Counted from the first letter of the stretch, positions 1 through 7,120 are shown. The stretch: DNA of 25,007 nucleotides from JBBQTU01 sp038213005 (GCA_038213005.1 JBBQTU010000032.1:1-25007); one strand, 5' to 3'. Notes: generated by a model not told the origin, from the sequence alone. Program-made: numbers and translations.

Positions 1-776
1 TGATCGTCGTCGACGACGGGTCGAAGGACCGCTGCGGCGAGATCGCCGACCGGTGGGCGGTAAGAGATCCGCGCATCCGAGTTATCCACCAGGCGAACGC
101 CGGGCCGGCGGCCGCGAGAAACCGTGGCATGGCCATGGGCAGCGGACAATGGATCGCGCTGCTGGACAGCGACGATGTCTGGTTCCCCCAGACGCTTGCC
201 CACTACGCTGCGTGCATCGAAAAGCACCCGGACGCAAAGCTGATCTACGGCTACCGGCATCGCCTTCGCGATGGAAAAGTGACGCAGCTCACGGGCCGAT
301 ATCAGGACCGCGTCACCGGCGTGAAAGAGCTGTTTGACGGCATCTATTTCGAGAGTTCATGCGCCATGTTTCGAAGGGAACTGCTGGACACGGCAGGCCC
401 GATGGATGTGACGCTGCCTCTGATCGAGGACTATGAGTTCTTCCTGCGACTCAGCCTGCTGACGCCCCTTCAGCCGCTGGGTGAGGCAACCGGGCTGCGC
501 CGACGGCACGGACACAACATCTCGCGGCCATGCGGCGAGAACCGTCTGCAGGAGGCGGCGGTGCTCGAACAGTTCGCCGCCCGCGAAGACGTCCGCTCGG
601 TATTGCCGGCCGCGCAAGTCGGGGCACGGTTGGCTTGGGTCTATCACGCGGCCGGCCGGGAGTTCGCCCGTACACGCAAGCGAAGCGAGGCGAGAGAGGC
701 GTTTGCCAGGTCGCTGGGCCATCGCTTCAGCCTGCGGACGTGGCTTGCGATGCAGGCTTCGCGGATGGGCTTTTAG
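1..776 (+). CDS. Family 2 glycosyltransferase, 5'-truncated
   Basis: The reading frame is open from base 3 and lacks its start and first residues because the window begins inside it. It transfers a sugar from a nucleotide donor, probably in the cytoplasm on polysaccharide or glycoprotein precursors; the acceptor cannot be told. The visible part opens with IVVDDGSKD, the nucleotide-binding motif of GT-A family 2 enzymes, followed by NAGPAAARNRGM and LLDSDDVW, which carries the metal-binding DxD equivalent. Further on, ESSCAMFRRE and IEDYEFFLRL match the acceptor-side region with the ED catalytic-base motif. The last 90 residues are a helical tail. About 258 residues are visible, close to a complete small GT2 enzyme, so perhaps only 5-15 are missing. 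Family call is sure; substrate is unknown. Confidence 0.9.
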   Translation, partial: IVVDDGSKDRCGEIADRWAVRDPRIRVIHQANAGPAAARNRGMAMGSGQWIALLDSDDVWFPQTLAHYAACIEKHPDAKLIYGYRHRLRDGKVTQLTGRYQDRVTGVKELFDGIYFESSCAMFRRELLDTAGPMDVTLPLIEDYEFFLRLSLLTPLQPLGEATGLRRRHGHNISRPCGENRLQEAAVLEQFAAREDVRSVLPAAQVGARLAWVYHAAGREFARTRKRSEAREAFARSLGHRFSLRTWLAMQASRMGF

Positions 777-843
777 GACCGGTACATCCACAACCGTCTG
801 GCTCAGAGAGAGCAACCCCCTCCCAGCCTCCATAGGCGTTAAC

Positions 844-1293
844 CTAAAGGCCGATAGGGTCTGGTGTCGCTGCTGTCTGCGTCTTTGCGGCTCTGCGTGA
901 GCTTACTCTTCTATTGTCCAATCCGTTGACAACACGATGAATGCCATCCTTCATCAGTGCAGCCCCGAAGTTCAGTAGAAGCGCCAGTTTCTTGCCTGAA
1001 AGCCTCAAATAGGTCAAGAGCTGCTTCTTGTGGACAGCGGCAAGGAGCTCGACCGACTTGAGTTCAAGGATGACCATGTCTTCCACAATCACATCTGCCC
1101 GGAAACCGATCTCGAGTTCGACTTCCTCCCACCGCACTGGCACCGGCACTTCCGTCTCCACTCGCAGGCCGAGTTTTCGCAATTCATAGGCGAATATCGC
1201 GAGATAGACGGATTCCAGCAGGCCCGGACCCCACCGCTGATGAATCTTGACGGCTACGTCGATGACGATTGCTGATACCTGATTGTGTGTCAT
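844..1293 (-). CDS. GxxExxY family protein
   Basis: Small protein of 149 residues with the family signature GPGLLESVY near residue 22, preceded by VIDVAVKIHQRW. The core then shows RADVIVEDMVILELKSVE, which resembles the D...ExK core of PD-(D/E)XK nucleases and is typical of the GxxExxY family; its biological role is not established. Family members usually end soon after the GI(K/H)R(V/I)VN motif. Here the frame continues past VVNGL for about 24 residues that are translated from the left flanking inverted repeat, so the tail is probably not native. The start ATG has no clear ribosome site but has TACACT (1300-1305) six bases before it, a possible -10 for a leaderless transcript. It is a lone gene between the glycosyltransferase and a convergent-free gap, flanked on both sides by inverted repeats. 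Confidence 0.85.
   Translation of the reverse strand: MTHNQVSAIVIDVAVKIHQRWGPGLLESVYLAIFAYELRKLGLRVETEVPVPVRWEEVELEIGFRADVIVEDMVILELKSVELLAAVHKKQLLTYLRLSGKKLALLLNFGAALMKDGIHRVVNGLDNRRVSSRRAAKTQTAATPDPIGL
876..901 (+). repeat. Left inverted repeat flanking the GxxExxY gene
   Basis: A 26-base sequence made of TCTGCGT-like heptamer units ending in CTCTGCGTGAG. It pairs with 1324-1349 in inverted orientation with 24 of 26 positions identical. It lies inside the extended 3' end of the GxxExxY frame and encodes its odd Ser-Arg-Arg-Ala-Ala-Lys-Thr-Gln tail. Confidence 0.85.
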
Positions 1294-1323
1294 CCCAACA
1301 GTGTAATCAGGAAGAAGATCTAT

Positions 1324-1349
1324 CTCACGCAGAGACGCAGAGACGCAGA
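1324..1349 (-). repeat. Right inverted repeat flanking the GxxExxY gene
   Basis: Reads CTCACGCAGAGACGCAGAGA on the plus strand and is the inverted partner of 876-901 (24/26). It sits about 30 bases upstream of the GxxExxY start. The rest of the 1294-1493 gap has only a GC-rich hairpin (see 1415-1431) and no gene. Confidence 0.85.
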
Positions 1350-1414
1350 GAACACAGCGTGTTTCCGGGGCGTGTTCTTTTGTCCTATTCGCTGAGTTAA
1401 CGTTTATGCTCCCA

Positions 1415-1431
1415 GCCTCCCTCAGGGGGAG
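1415..1431. terminator. GC-rich hairpin, possible terminator
   Basis: CCTCCC and GGGAGG-type arms around a short TCAG-containing loop lie between the GxxExxY start and the end of the leftward metallophosphoesterase gene. There is no T tract on either side, so termination is uncertain. The 12-mer CTCCCAGCCTCC beside it also occurs at 820-831, past the other end of the GxxExxY gene. Confidence 0.3.
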
Positions 1432-1493
1432 GAGCGAGGAGAGATCATCGCGTCATTCCTGCCAGTTATTGATGCGCCGGTCGTTATCGCCGG

Positions 1494-2507
1494 TTATTCA
1501 GCTTTGCCAGCCGTAGCGGCCTGCGTCGTGGCAGCGCGGGTGGTCGCCGACAGCTTCGCGATGGTCGCCTTGACGGTCGGGTCCATCTGCACCTTCTCGT
1601 CCAGCTTGCGCAGGCTGGGGGCCAGGGTCTGGATATCCCACCCATCGGCGTCGCGGGCGACTTCCAGATCCACCCGACCCATGTATTGCAGGTATTCGCC
1701 GGCCTGCGCGATCACGACATCCTTGCCGTCGGGGGATTTGGTGGCCGCCCCGCTGGGCAGCACCGTGTGCGAATGCCCGCCGATGATCAGGTCGATGCCA
1801 TTGACGCTCTGGGCAAGCTTGCGGTCGGCGTCCAGACCGAGGTGCGTGATAGCAACCACAAAGTCGGCCTGTTTGCGCAGTTCGGGAACGAGCTTTTTCG
1901 CGGTCTCGACAGGATCGTCCATGCGGATCATCAGGCAGGCTGGGTGCCGTTCGTGGATGAAGTTGAGTCCGAAAAACGCGATGCGGAGCCCGCGCACCTC
2001 CTGAATGACGTAGGGCTTGAACAGCAGTTTGCCATCGAGTCGGCCGTAGAGATTGGCCGACAGCGTCTGCCCGTGGAACTCGCCGAATCGTTGCCGGAGG
2101 TTTGCCAGCCCGCCGTAGAATTCACCGTTGCCGGGCGTCCAGAGGTCAAAGCCCAGTTGATTGATCAGGGCGACGTTGACGGCTCCCTTGGTGGAAACGG
2201 TCAGCTTCTCGCCGGGGCTGGGTTCGCCATTGGCGTGCAGGCTGAACTCATCGCCGGCGTGGATGAGGAAGACCCGGTCGGCCGACTTTTCGGCACGGAC
2301 AGCCTGGACGGCGGTGGCGAGGCGCGCATAACCACCGACCGAGTGGTCATTGATGTTGTACTCCTCAACGCGGCCATGGACGTCATTGACGTGGAGGAAC
2401 GTGACACGGATGGGCTTATCGGTGGGGCTTGGTGTCGTCTGGGCACGCAGGGTCCCGGCCAGCATGGTGACCAGCGCAAGCACTGTGACGAAGAATGAAT
2501 GAAACAT
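1494..2507 (-). CDS. Secreted 5'-nucleotidase-like metallophosphoesterase with altered active site
   Basis: A protein of 337 residues with an N-terminal signal peptide (MFHSFFVTVLALVTMLAGTL, cleavage probably after RA), so it acts in the periplasm or outside. It contains only the calcineurin-like metallophosphoesterase domain of the UshA/5'-nucleotidase family and lacks the C-terminal nucleotide-binding domain that brings family members to about 550 residues. Metal ligands are present: NDVHG, GDEFS, the Asn of GNGEF, THLG and GGHSHT. The family motif GNHEFD reads GNGEFY, so the catalytic His and its partner Asp (His117 and Asp120 in E. coli UshA) are missing. Start: an ATG six bases after an AAGGA ribosome site was preferred to the TTG just before it. 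The Ala/Thr-rich last 20 residues look unstructured. The domain call is firm; enzymatic activity is doubtful. Confidence 0.85.
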   Translation of the reverse strand: MFHSFFVTVLALVTMLAGTLRAQTTPSPTDKPIRVTFLHVNDVHGRVEEYNINDHSVGGYARLATAVQAVRAEKSADRVFLIHAGDEFSLHANGEPSPGEKLTVSTKGAVNVALINQLGFDLWTPGNGEFYGGLANLRQRFGEFHGQTLSANLYGRLDGKLLFKPYVIQEVRGLRIAFFGLNFIHERHPACLMIRMDDPVETAKKLVPELRKQADFVVAITHLGLDADRKLAQSVNGIDLIIGGHSHTVLPSGAATKSPDGKDVVIAQAGEYLQYMGRVDLEVARDADGWDIQTLAPSLRKLDEKVQMDPTVKATIAKLSATTRAATTQAATAGKAE

Positions 2508-2511
2508 CAAC

Positions 2512-2527
2512 GTTCCTTTTTAGGAAC
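2512..2527 (-). promoter_or_regulatory. Hairpin overlapping the ribosome binding site of the metallophosphoesterase gene
   Basis: GTTCCT and AGGAAC form a perfect 6-bp stem around a four-base loop. On the minus strand, the AAGGA ribosome site of the gene starting at 2507 lies in the loop and the 3' arm, so the stem could mask it. It may also be chance. Confidence 0.35.
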
Positions 2528-2783
2528 TACGCCGGAGCCAACTCGATCGTCCAAAGGCGACGAAGGATATGCCGTCCGAAGGGAGATAGCAAAACCCATA
2601 GGCGTGACGTAGGTGCGCTTTCTCGCCATGACAAAGTCAGAAAATTACGGCTCATTAGTAGAATTACTCGTCGTTATCGGCCCTCCATTGGTTCCGGGGA
2701 TCGAACGGCCCACTGGATGGCCGGCAAAGACGAGGGGCGGAGCGGAGGACATAGGCGAGGGTGGCCGTCGAACTGGCAGATGC
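2528..2783. other. Divergent intergenic stretch with no recognised gene
   Basis: About 255 bases between the leftward metallophosphoesterase and rightward trpF. I see no coding region, RNA gene or repeat here. It must hold the promoters of both genes, but only the weak trpF -10 candidate at its right edge could be picked out. Confidence 0.5.
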
Positions 2784-2789
2784 TAGGAT
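2781..2789 (+). promoter_or_regulatory. Candidate extended -10 of trpF
   Basis: TGCTAGGAT matches the extended -10 pattern TG-N-TAnnAT and ends 10 bases before the trpF ATG at 2800. No convincing -35 is seen. Transcription would start almost at the start codon. Confidence 0.35.
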
Positions 2790-2799
2790 AGCGACTGTC

Positions 2800-3453
2800 A
2801 TGGCACGCACACGAATCAAGATTTGTGGGATCCGTCGGCCGCAGGATGCGGCGGCGGCCGCGTTGGCCGGGGCGGATGCTATTGGGATGGTGTTTGTTCC
2901 CAAGGCGTTTCGGAACTGCCCGGGGGAGGTGGCCAGGCAGATCGTTGATGGGCTTGGGGCGTTTGTGACGCCGGTGGGTTTGTTCGTCGACGCGCCGGTT
3001 GCGGTGATCCGGGAGATGGCCAGGGCGCTACGGCTGAGCACGATCCAGCTCCATGGTCAGGAGTCGCCGCAGACGGTGGCGGAGCTTGGGGAGTTCAATG
3101 TGCTGAAGGTTATCAACGCCGAAGCGAGCACGCTGGATGCGACTCTGGCGACGTGGCGCGAGGCGCACCTGGCTAATCTGCGCGGGATCGTGCTGGAGAC
3201 TGCGGGCAGGTCGGGCGGGAGTGGGGTGGAGAATGACTGGGATGCGATTCGAGTGGCTAAGGAGCGAGGTAGCTTTGAGGGGTTGCCGCCGCTGATCCTG
3301 GCCGGGGGGCTACATCCGGGGAATGTGGGCGATGTGGTGCGGATGCTGCGGCCATGGGCGGTGGACGTCAGCAGCGGGGTTGAGGCGGTCAAGGGTGAGA
3401 AATCGGCGGCGCGGATCGAGGCGTTTGTGGCGGCGGTGCGGTCGGCGGATTGA
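2800..3453 (+). CDS. trpF: Phosphoribosylanthranilate isomerase
   Basis: Catalyses the Amadori rearrangement of N-(5'-phosphoribosyl)anthranilate in tryptophan synthesis, in the cytosol. The 217-residue protein is of normal length for a single-domain TIM barrel. It opens with MARTRIKICGIRRPQDA, whose Cys is the catalytic base; GMVFVPKAFRNC and the IQLHGQE strand are typical, and the C-terminal phosphate-binding part reads ILAGGLHPGNV and VDVSSGVE. The start at 2800 puts KICG at residue 7, as in the family; an in-frame GTG 39 bases upstream was rejected. The general-acid Asp of the LLDT motif is Glu here (VLETAGRSGGSG). No other trp gene is adjacent. The last codons are duplicated in the repeat tract that follows. 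Confidence 0.93.
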   Translation: MARTRIKICGIRRPQDAAAAALAGADAIGMVFVPKAFRNCPGEVARQIVDGLGAFVTPVGLFVDAPVAVIREMARALRLSTIQLHGQESPQTVAELGEFNVLKVINAEASTLDATLATWREAHLANLRGIVLETAGRSGGSGVENDWDAIRVAKERGSFEGLPPLILAGGLHPGNVGDVVRMLRPWAVDVSSGVEAVKGEKSAARIEAFVAAVRSAD

Positions 3454-3692
3454 TCGTGGGGATTCCAGCAGTTGTGGGTGCAGCGGACGCATGGGGCGTG
3501 AGCTGCGGGCGAGTGTGGGATGTTCTTGTGCGGGCGGGGACGCCACGCACTACTGCGGGCGCGGGGATGCGGTCGGCGGATTGATCGTGGGGCTTCCAGC
3601 GGTTGTGGGTGCAGCGGACGCATGGGGCGTGAGCTGCGGGCGAGCGTGGGATGTTCCTGTGCGGGCGGGGACGCCACGCACTACTGCGGGCG
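3437..3692 (+). repeat. 131-bp tandem duplication including the trpF 3' end
   Basis: Two head-to-tail copies, 3437-3567 and 3568-3692, match over about 125 bases with four substitutions. The first copy starts in the last codons of trpF (GCGGTCGGCGGATTGA), so the second carries a duplicate of the trpF terminus with no gene attached. Neither copy holds a convincing gene. The sequence is strongly purine-rich on the plus strand. Confidence 0.85.
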
Positions 3693-3805
3693 AGGACGTA
3701 GCGCACTACTGCGGGCGGGGACGTAGCGCAAAATACTGCGGGCGGGGGCGCTGCGCACTACTGCGGGCGGGGGCGCTGCGCACTACTGCGGGCGCGGCGG
3801 CGGGG
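3675..3805 (+). repeat. About 25-bp tandem repeat array
   Basis: The core TACTGCGGG recurs at 3682, 3707, 3734, 3759 and 3784 (spacing 25, 27, 25, 25), embedded in units like GCGCACTACTGCGGGCGGGG. A sixth core lies at 3551 in the first 131-bp copy. The units abut without unique spacers, so this is not a CRISPR array. It separates the converging ends of trpF and the CorA gene. Confidence 0.85.
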
Positions 3806-3808
3806 TGA

Positions 3809-4810
3809 CTACATCCATTTCCGTTTCCAGAACAGGAACAGCAGGGTGACGGGGATCAGGACCATGAGGCCCATGCCGATGGCAAAGCTTTCGCGTCCGA
3901 CGAAATGGGGGATGGTGTCGGCGAAGTTCATGCCGAAGAAGCTGGTGATGACCGTCAGGGGCAGGGCGATGACGCTGATGATGGTGAGCGTCTTCATGAT
4001 CTGGTTGAGGTGGTTGTTGACGCTGGACATGTAGATGTCGCGGCTGCCCATGATCAGGTCGCGATAGAGCTCGATGGTTTCCACGGCGCGGTTGAGATGG
4101 TCCAGCACGTCGCGGAAGTAGATGCGGGTGGTCTCGCGGATGAAGGGGACCTCGCCGCGGGTGAGTTGGGCCAGGACATCGCGCTGCGGGCCGATGATGC
4201 GGCGGAGATTCAGCAGGTCGCGTTTTCGCACGGCGATTCGCGTGAGCAGTTCGTGGGTTGGACTCTCGATGGCCTGCTCTTCGATCTCCTCCAGCACATC
4301 CTGGAAGTGGTCCAGCAGCGGCATGTAGTTGTCGATCAGGTGATCGAGGATGTTGTACACGAGCATGTCGATGCCGCCATCCAGAACGACTCGCGGGTCG
4401 GCGGCGGCGCGGCTTCGCAGGTCGGCGACGGGCTTCATCGCATCGTCGTGGATGGTGATGAGGTAGTTGGCCGAGACGAAGAGATCCAGTTCGCTGGTGG
4501 AGACCTTCTCGGCCTTGAACTGTTCGAGATCGGGGCCGTGCATGACCATGAAGAAATAGCCATGCTTGCAGGCGTCGCCGGTGTGGTTGTAGCTTTCGAT
4601 CTTGGGTCGCTGGACGGCCTGCATGACATCTTCGATGGCCAGGGGGTGGAAGCCGAAGACATCGTCCAGGAGGGCGTATTCGTCGTCATTGGGGCTGGCG
4701 ATGTCGAGCCAGAAGACGGCGCCGGGGTCGCGCAGGGCGGCAGTCAGAGTCGCAGGATCGGAACCTGTGGCAATACGTCCGTCGCCGAAGCGGATAAATG
4801 CGGTGAGCAT
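3809..4810 (-). CDS. corA: CorA-family magnesium/divalent cation channel
   Basis: A 333-residue protein of the CorA (2-TM-GxN) family, which forms pentameric inner-membrane channels for Mg2+ and sometimes Co2+ or Ni2+. The first 260 residues are the cytoplasmic alpha/beta domain (FWLDIASPNDDEY, HPLAIEDVM) and the long stalk helix. Two membrane segments lie at about 270-292 and 308-328, with the selectivity motif GMN at 293-295 (FFGMNF) and a basic end WKRKWM. All expected parts are present. No ribosome site is visible; TAAACT (4818-4823) ends seven bases before the ATG, with TTGCAG 18 bases further up, so the transcript is probably leaderless. It lies downstream of the ComB-like gene in the same direction, with a 42-base gap. 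Confidence 0.92.
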   Translation of the reverse strand: MLTAFIRFGDGRIATGSDPATLTAALRDPGAVFWLDIASPNDDEYALLDDVFGFHPLAIEDVMQAVQRPKIESYNHTGDACKHGYFFMVMHGPDLEQFKAEKVSTSELDLFVSANYLITIHDDAMKPVADLRSRAAADPRVVLDGGIDMLVYNILDHLIDNYMPLLDHFQDVLEEIEEQAIESPTHELLTRIAVRKRDLLNLRRIIGPQRDVLAQLTRGEVPFIRETTRIYFRDVLDHLNRAVETIELYRDLIMGSRDIYMSSVNNHLNQIMKTLTIISVIALPLTVITSFFGMNFADTIPHFVGRESFAIGMGLMVLIPVTLLFLFWKRKWM

Positions 4811-4817
4811 GTGTCTG

Positions 4818-4847
4818 AGTTTACCGGGAGAGGGGCACGGGCTGCAA
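4818..4847 (-). promoter_or_regulatory. Candidate promoter of corA
   Basis: On the minus strand TTGCAG (4842-4847), an 18-base spacer and TAAACT (4818-4823) are followed seven bases later by the corA ATG. The predicted transcription start coincides with the start codon. The same -10 sequence, TAAACT, occurs in the efp promoter. Confidence 0.5.
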
Positions 4848-4852
4848 TTCGG

Positions 4853-5599
4853 TCAGTGCCAGGCGGGAACGATGCGGAGCGGATTGCGCTGGAGTTGCCC
4901 GACGACCTGGAGGTTGTTGAGCTGAGCGGCGAAGGCGATGTCCTGGGCGAGTCCGGCGGCGGTGACGTTTCGGCCGCCCTGGGAGTCGGCCAGGACGGTG
5001 GGCAGGTCGGCGCGGGCGGCGGTGAAGAGACGCAGGGCGACGCGAGCGAGATCGCCTTCGAGGTCGAGTTTGTGGCGTTGGGCCAATTCGCTGAGCACTG
5101 CGCCGCAGCCCAGGAGGTCTTCCATGGACGCTTGGCCTTCGGTGCCGGCGCAGAGGAGGATGATGTCGTGCGAGGTTCTGGCCCGTGCGCCACAGAGGAC
5201 CTCGGCGACGGCGGCGGCGTTGACGAGTGCCCCGGCCAGGACGAGCGGCGCGACGGCGACGGCCGCCAGGGCGCGGGTACCGTTGGTGGTGGCGATGAAC
5301 ATGGGCTTGCCGGCGTCGGTGGTGGCCGAGAAGCCGCGGGGGCTGTTGCCGCGGTCAAACCCGTCGGGGGCGAGGCACTTCTGCTCGCCGGCGAGAATTC
5401 GCGATGTTGAGGGTGGCCCGGCTTCATGGCGGGCGTCGTCAACGCGATCAAAGATGTAGATGGGGTTCACGCCTGCGGCGAGGGCAGCGGTGATGGTCGT
5501 GGTGGCACGCAGGACGTCAAAGACCACGACCGCCCGGCGACTGAGGTCGATGCTTCCGAGCGATGCTGGAGTCAGGAACAAGCTGACCTTGCTAGCCAT
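4853..5599 (-). CDS. comB: 2-phosphosulfolactate phosphatase family protein (ComB-like)
   Basis: A 248-residue protein of the ComB family. The characterised archaeal enzyme is a Mg2+-dependent acid phosphatase that makes sulfolactate in coenzyme M synthesis; many bacterial members occur without that pathway, so the substrate here is open. Family landmarks are VVVFDVLRATTTI near residue 25, AGEQKCLAPDGFDRGNSPR (a variant of GER...GFD-GNSP), FIATTNGTRAL, LLCAGTEGQASMEDLLGCG and the C-terminal DIAFAAQLN. Length is normal. The ATG at 5599 follows an AGGAGAG ribosome site about 10 bases upstream. It runs in the same direction as corA and may share transcripts with it, though corA seems to have its own promoter. 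No other coenzyme M or sulfolactate gene is nearby. Confidence 0.88.
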   Translation of the reverse strand: MASKVSLFLTPASLGSIDLSRRAVVVFDVLRATTTITAALAAGVNPIYIFDRVDDARHEAGPPSTSRILAGEQKCLAPDGFDRGNSPRGFSATTDAGKPMFIATTNGTRALAAVAVAPLVLAGALVNAAAVAEVLCGARARTSHDIILLCAGTEGQASMEDLLGCGAVLSELAQRHKLDLEGDLARVALRLFTAARADLPTVLADSQGGRNVTAAGLAQDIAFAAQLNNLQVVGQLQRNPLRIVPAWH

Positions 5600-5744
5600 G
5601 ATGCTTCCACTCTCCTATTGTCATTTGATTGCGGAAAAGTGCCAGAGGTTCTTTGCGCCTGGGGCTCTTATCGCCGATGATCCTACCGCAAAGTGGAGCG
5701 CAACGGCGATCTCTGGTATTTGAGAAGCGGCCCTTGGGCACTGC

Positions 5745-6611
5745 ATGAGAACCATTATCCACATTTCCGACCTGCACTTTGGCGCGGCCGACCGCGCTTG
5801 CGCTGATGCGCTGTGGCGGGCGATGTCCCGGATCAAGCCCGACCTGGTGGTGGTGAGCGGTGATCTCACGCAGCGAGGACGAACGCAGCAGTATCAGCAG
5901 GCATCGGATTATCTGGGACAGATCTCGCAGCAGCAGCTCATTGTGCCGGGCAATCATGATGGGGCGTATTTCAACCCCATTCGGCGGTTCTGCTTTCCGC
6001 TGGCGCGGTACAAGTCGGTGATCTGCGATGATCTTTGCCCGAGGCTTGGCGACAGTGAGCTGCAGATCGTCGGGGCGGCGTCGGTCCGGCCATTCGCATG
6101 GGATTGGCGCGGGTTCTGGAAGAATGGGCGACTGGATCGCACACAGATCAAACGGATCGAAGAGGTGTTCGCGGCGGCGCCGAGCGGTGCCTGCCGGGTG
6201 CTGGTGGTGCATCATCCGCTGGTGAACGGCCGGAATGATCGTGGCGGAGAATGCATTCGCGGGCGCAAGCGGCTTCTGGCCGCTTTGCGCGAGTGTGGTG
6301 TGGAATTGGTGCTTTCCGGGCATCTGCACCATGCGTTTGCCAGGTTGGCGCCGGGGGATGCTGGGGCAGCGCCGATCCTGTGCGTGAATGCCGGCACGGC
6401 CATTTCCACACGTTTACGCCATGAGGCCAATAGTTTCAACGTGCTCTCGGTGTCATCGGACAGCATCGGGGTGACGGTCTACACATGGGCCGGCGCGGCG
6501 TTTGTGGCGGGGGCACCCAAGACGTTTCCGCGTGAGCACAACAGCACCATGATCAGCGCACCGGCAGTCGTGTCGGCGCTGCAGGCGGTTCCGCTGGTCG
6601 ATTCGCCGTGA
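5745..6611 (+). CDS. Calcineurin-like metallophosphoesterase (CpdA-type)
   Basis: A 288-residue cytoplasmic phosphoesterase. All five metal-binding blocks are intact and in order: HISDLHFG (residue 6 on), VVSGDLTQRG, VPGNHDG, VVHHPLVNG and SGHLHHAF. This arrangement fits the class III cyclic-nucleotide phosphodiesterase/CpdA-like group, so cAMP or a related phosphodiester is possible, but substrate cannot be read from sequence. There is no signal peptide or membrane segment, unlike the metallophosphoesterase at 1494-2507, and the GNHD motif is intact. The C-terminal 60 residues after NAGTAIS are an unrecognised extension. The gene is divergent from the ComB-like gene with 145 bases between them and stands alone. 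The first codons contain a chance DnaA-box-like sequence. Confidence 0.88.
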   Translation: MRTIIHISDLHFGAADRACADALWRAMSRIKPDLVVVSGDLTQRGRTQQYQQASDYLGQISQQQLIVPGNHDGAYFNPIRRFCFPLARYKSVICDDLCPRLGDSELQIVGAASVRPFAWDWRGFWKNGRLDRTQIKRIEEVFAAAPSGACRVLVVHHPLVNGRNDRGGECIRGRKRLLAALRECGVELVLSGHLHHAFARLAPGDAGAAPILCVNAGTAISTRLRHEANSFNVLSVSSDSIGVTVYTWAGAAFVAGAPKTFPREHNSTMISAPAVVSALQAVPLVDSP

Positions 6612-6634
6612 GGCTTCTCTAATTTCTGCTATCC

Positions 6635-6968
6635 ATGCGAGTCTCATCACCGCACCACACGCCGTCGTTGATCGTCACGGGGCATTTCCGCGAAGGGCCG
6701 GGGTATTGCACGTGCCGGCCGCGGGGGACGGATGACTGGCCGCCTCGGGCAGCAGCGTGGTCCCCGGCCGCAGACGCATCAGCCGCGGATTGCACGCATC
6801 GCACCAAAGCAGAAACTCCTCCAGCCGGTCCATCGATGGATCATGTGTGCCGGCACTTGGCAGCAGAAGCTGTCGCTGACGAAGCTGGCGACGGCGGCGA
6901 GGCTGAGCGTGTCGCGGCTGGCGCATCTGTTTCGAGAGCAGGTGGGGATGACGCCGCAGCACTTTGAC
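6635..6968 (+). pseudogene. Broken AraC-family transcriptional regulator
   Basis: Remains of an AraC-type activator. From 6635, one frame gives the start of the sensor domain (SLIVTGHFREGPGYCTCRPR, then GTDDW). A second plus-strand piece begins MDHVCRHLAAEA at 6836 in the same frame, then shifts to another frame for LSLTKLATAARLSVSRLAHL and FREQVGMTPQHF, which is the first helix-turn-helix. The stretch between, about 6741-6833, makes sense only on the minus strand, where it reads EEFLLWCDACNPR, a sequence expected just before the DNA-binding domain. So an internal inversion, a large deletion of the sensor domain and a frameshift are all indicated. The second helix-turn-helix is missing because the repeat at 6969 begins where it should follow. 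Confidence 0.75.
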
Positions 6969-7070
6969 CCTGAATGAGCCCTGAAAGGGCGACCCATTTG
7001 TCAGCACCGTATTCGCACCAACCACTCGCTGACGCGCAACTTGCATCTGCCCGGAAAAACGGGCACGCCC
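6969..7070 (-). repeat. Truncated copy of the 207-bp repeat element
   Basis: This 102-base stretch on the minus strand matches 15391-15492 on the plus strand at 91 of 102 positions with no gaps. It includes the hairpin GCCCGGAAAAACGGGC and the palindrome GCCCTTTCAGGGC. It fills most of the gap between the AraC remnant and the acetyltransferase gene. Only the left half of the longer element at 15391 is present. Confidence 0.88.
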
Positions 7071-7120
7071 TGTTCACAGCCTGGTGTGTTCACGGCCGAT
7101 GCACTTTCGACAACCCTCGC

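Noticed and set aside
3675..3805. Possible CRISPR array
   Set aside because: Units of about 25 bp abut directly with no unique spacers, no leader and no cas genes.
3905..5410. A 501-codon open frame on the plus strand across corA and the ComB-like gene
   Set aside because: It lies antisense to two genes with clear family motifs and its translation (Gly/Asp/Glu/Val-rich runs) matches no fold; it results from the high GC content.
5755..5763. A perfect DnaA box TTATCCACA
   Set aside because: It is formed by codons for Ile-Ile-His in a conserved strand of the metallophosphoesterase, is single, and lies 3.8 kb from dnaA.
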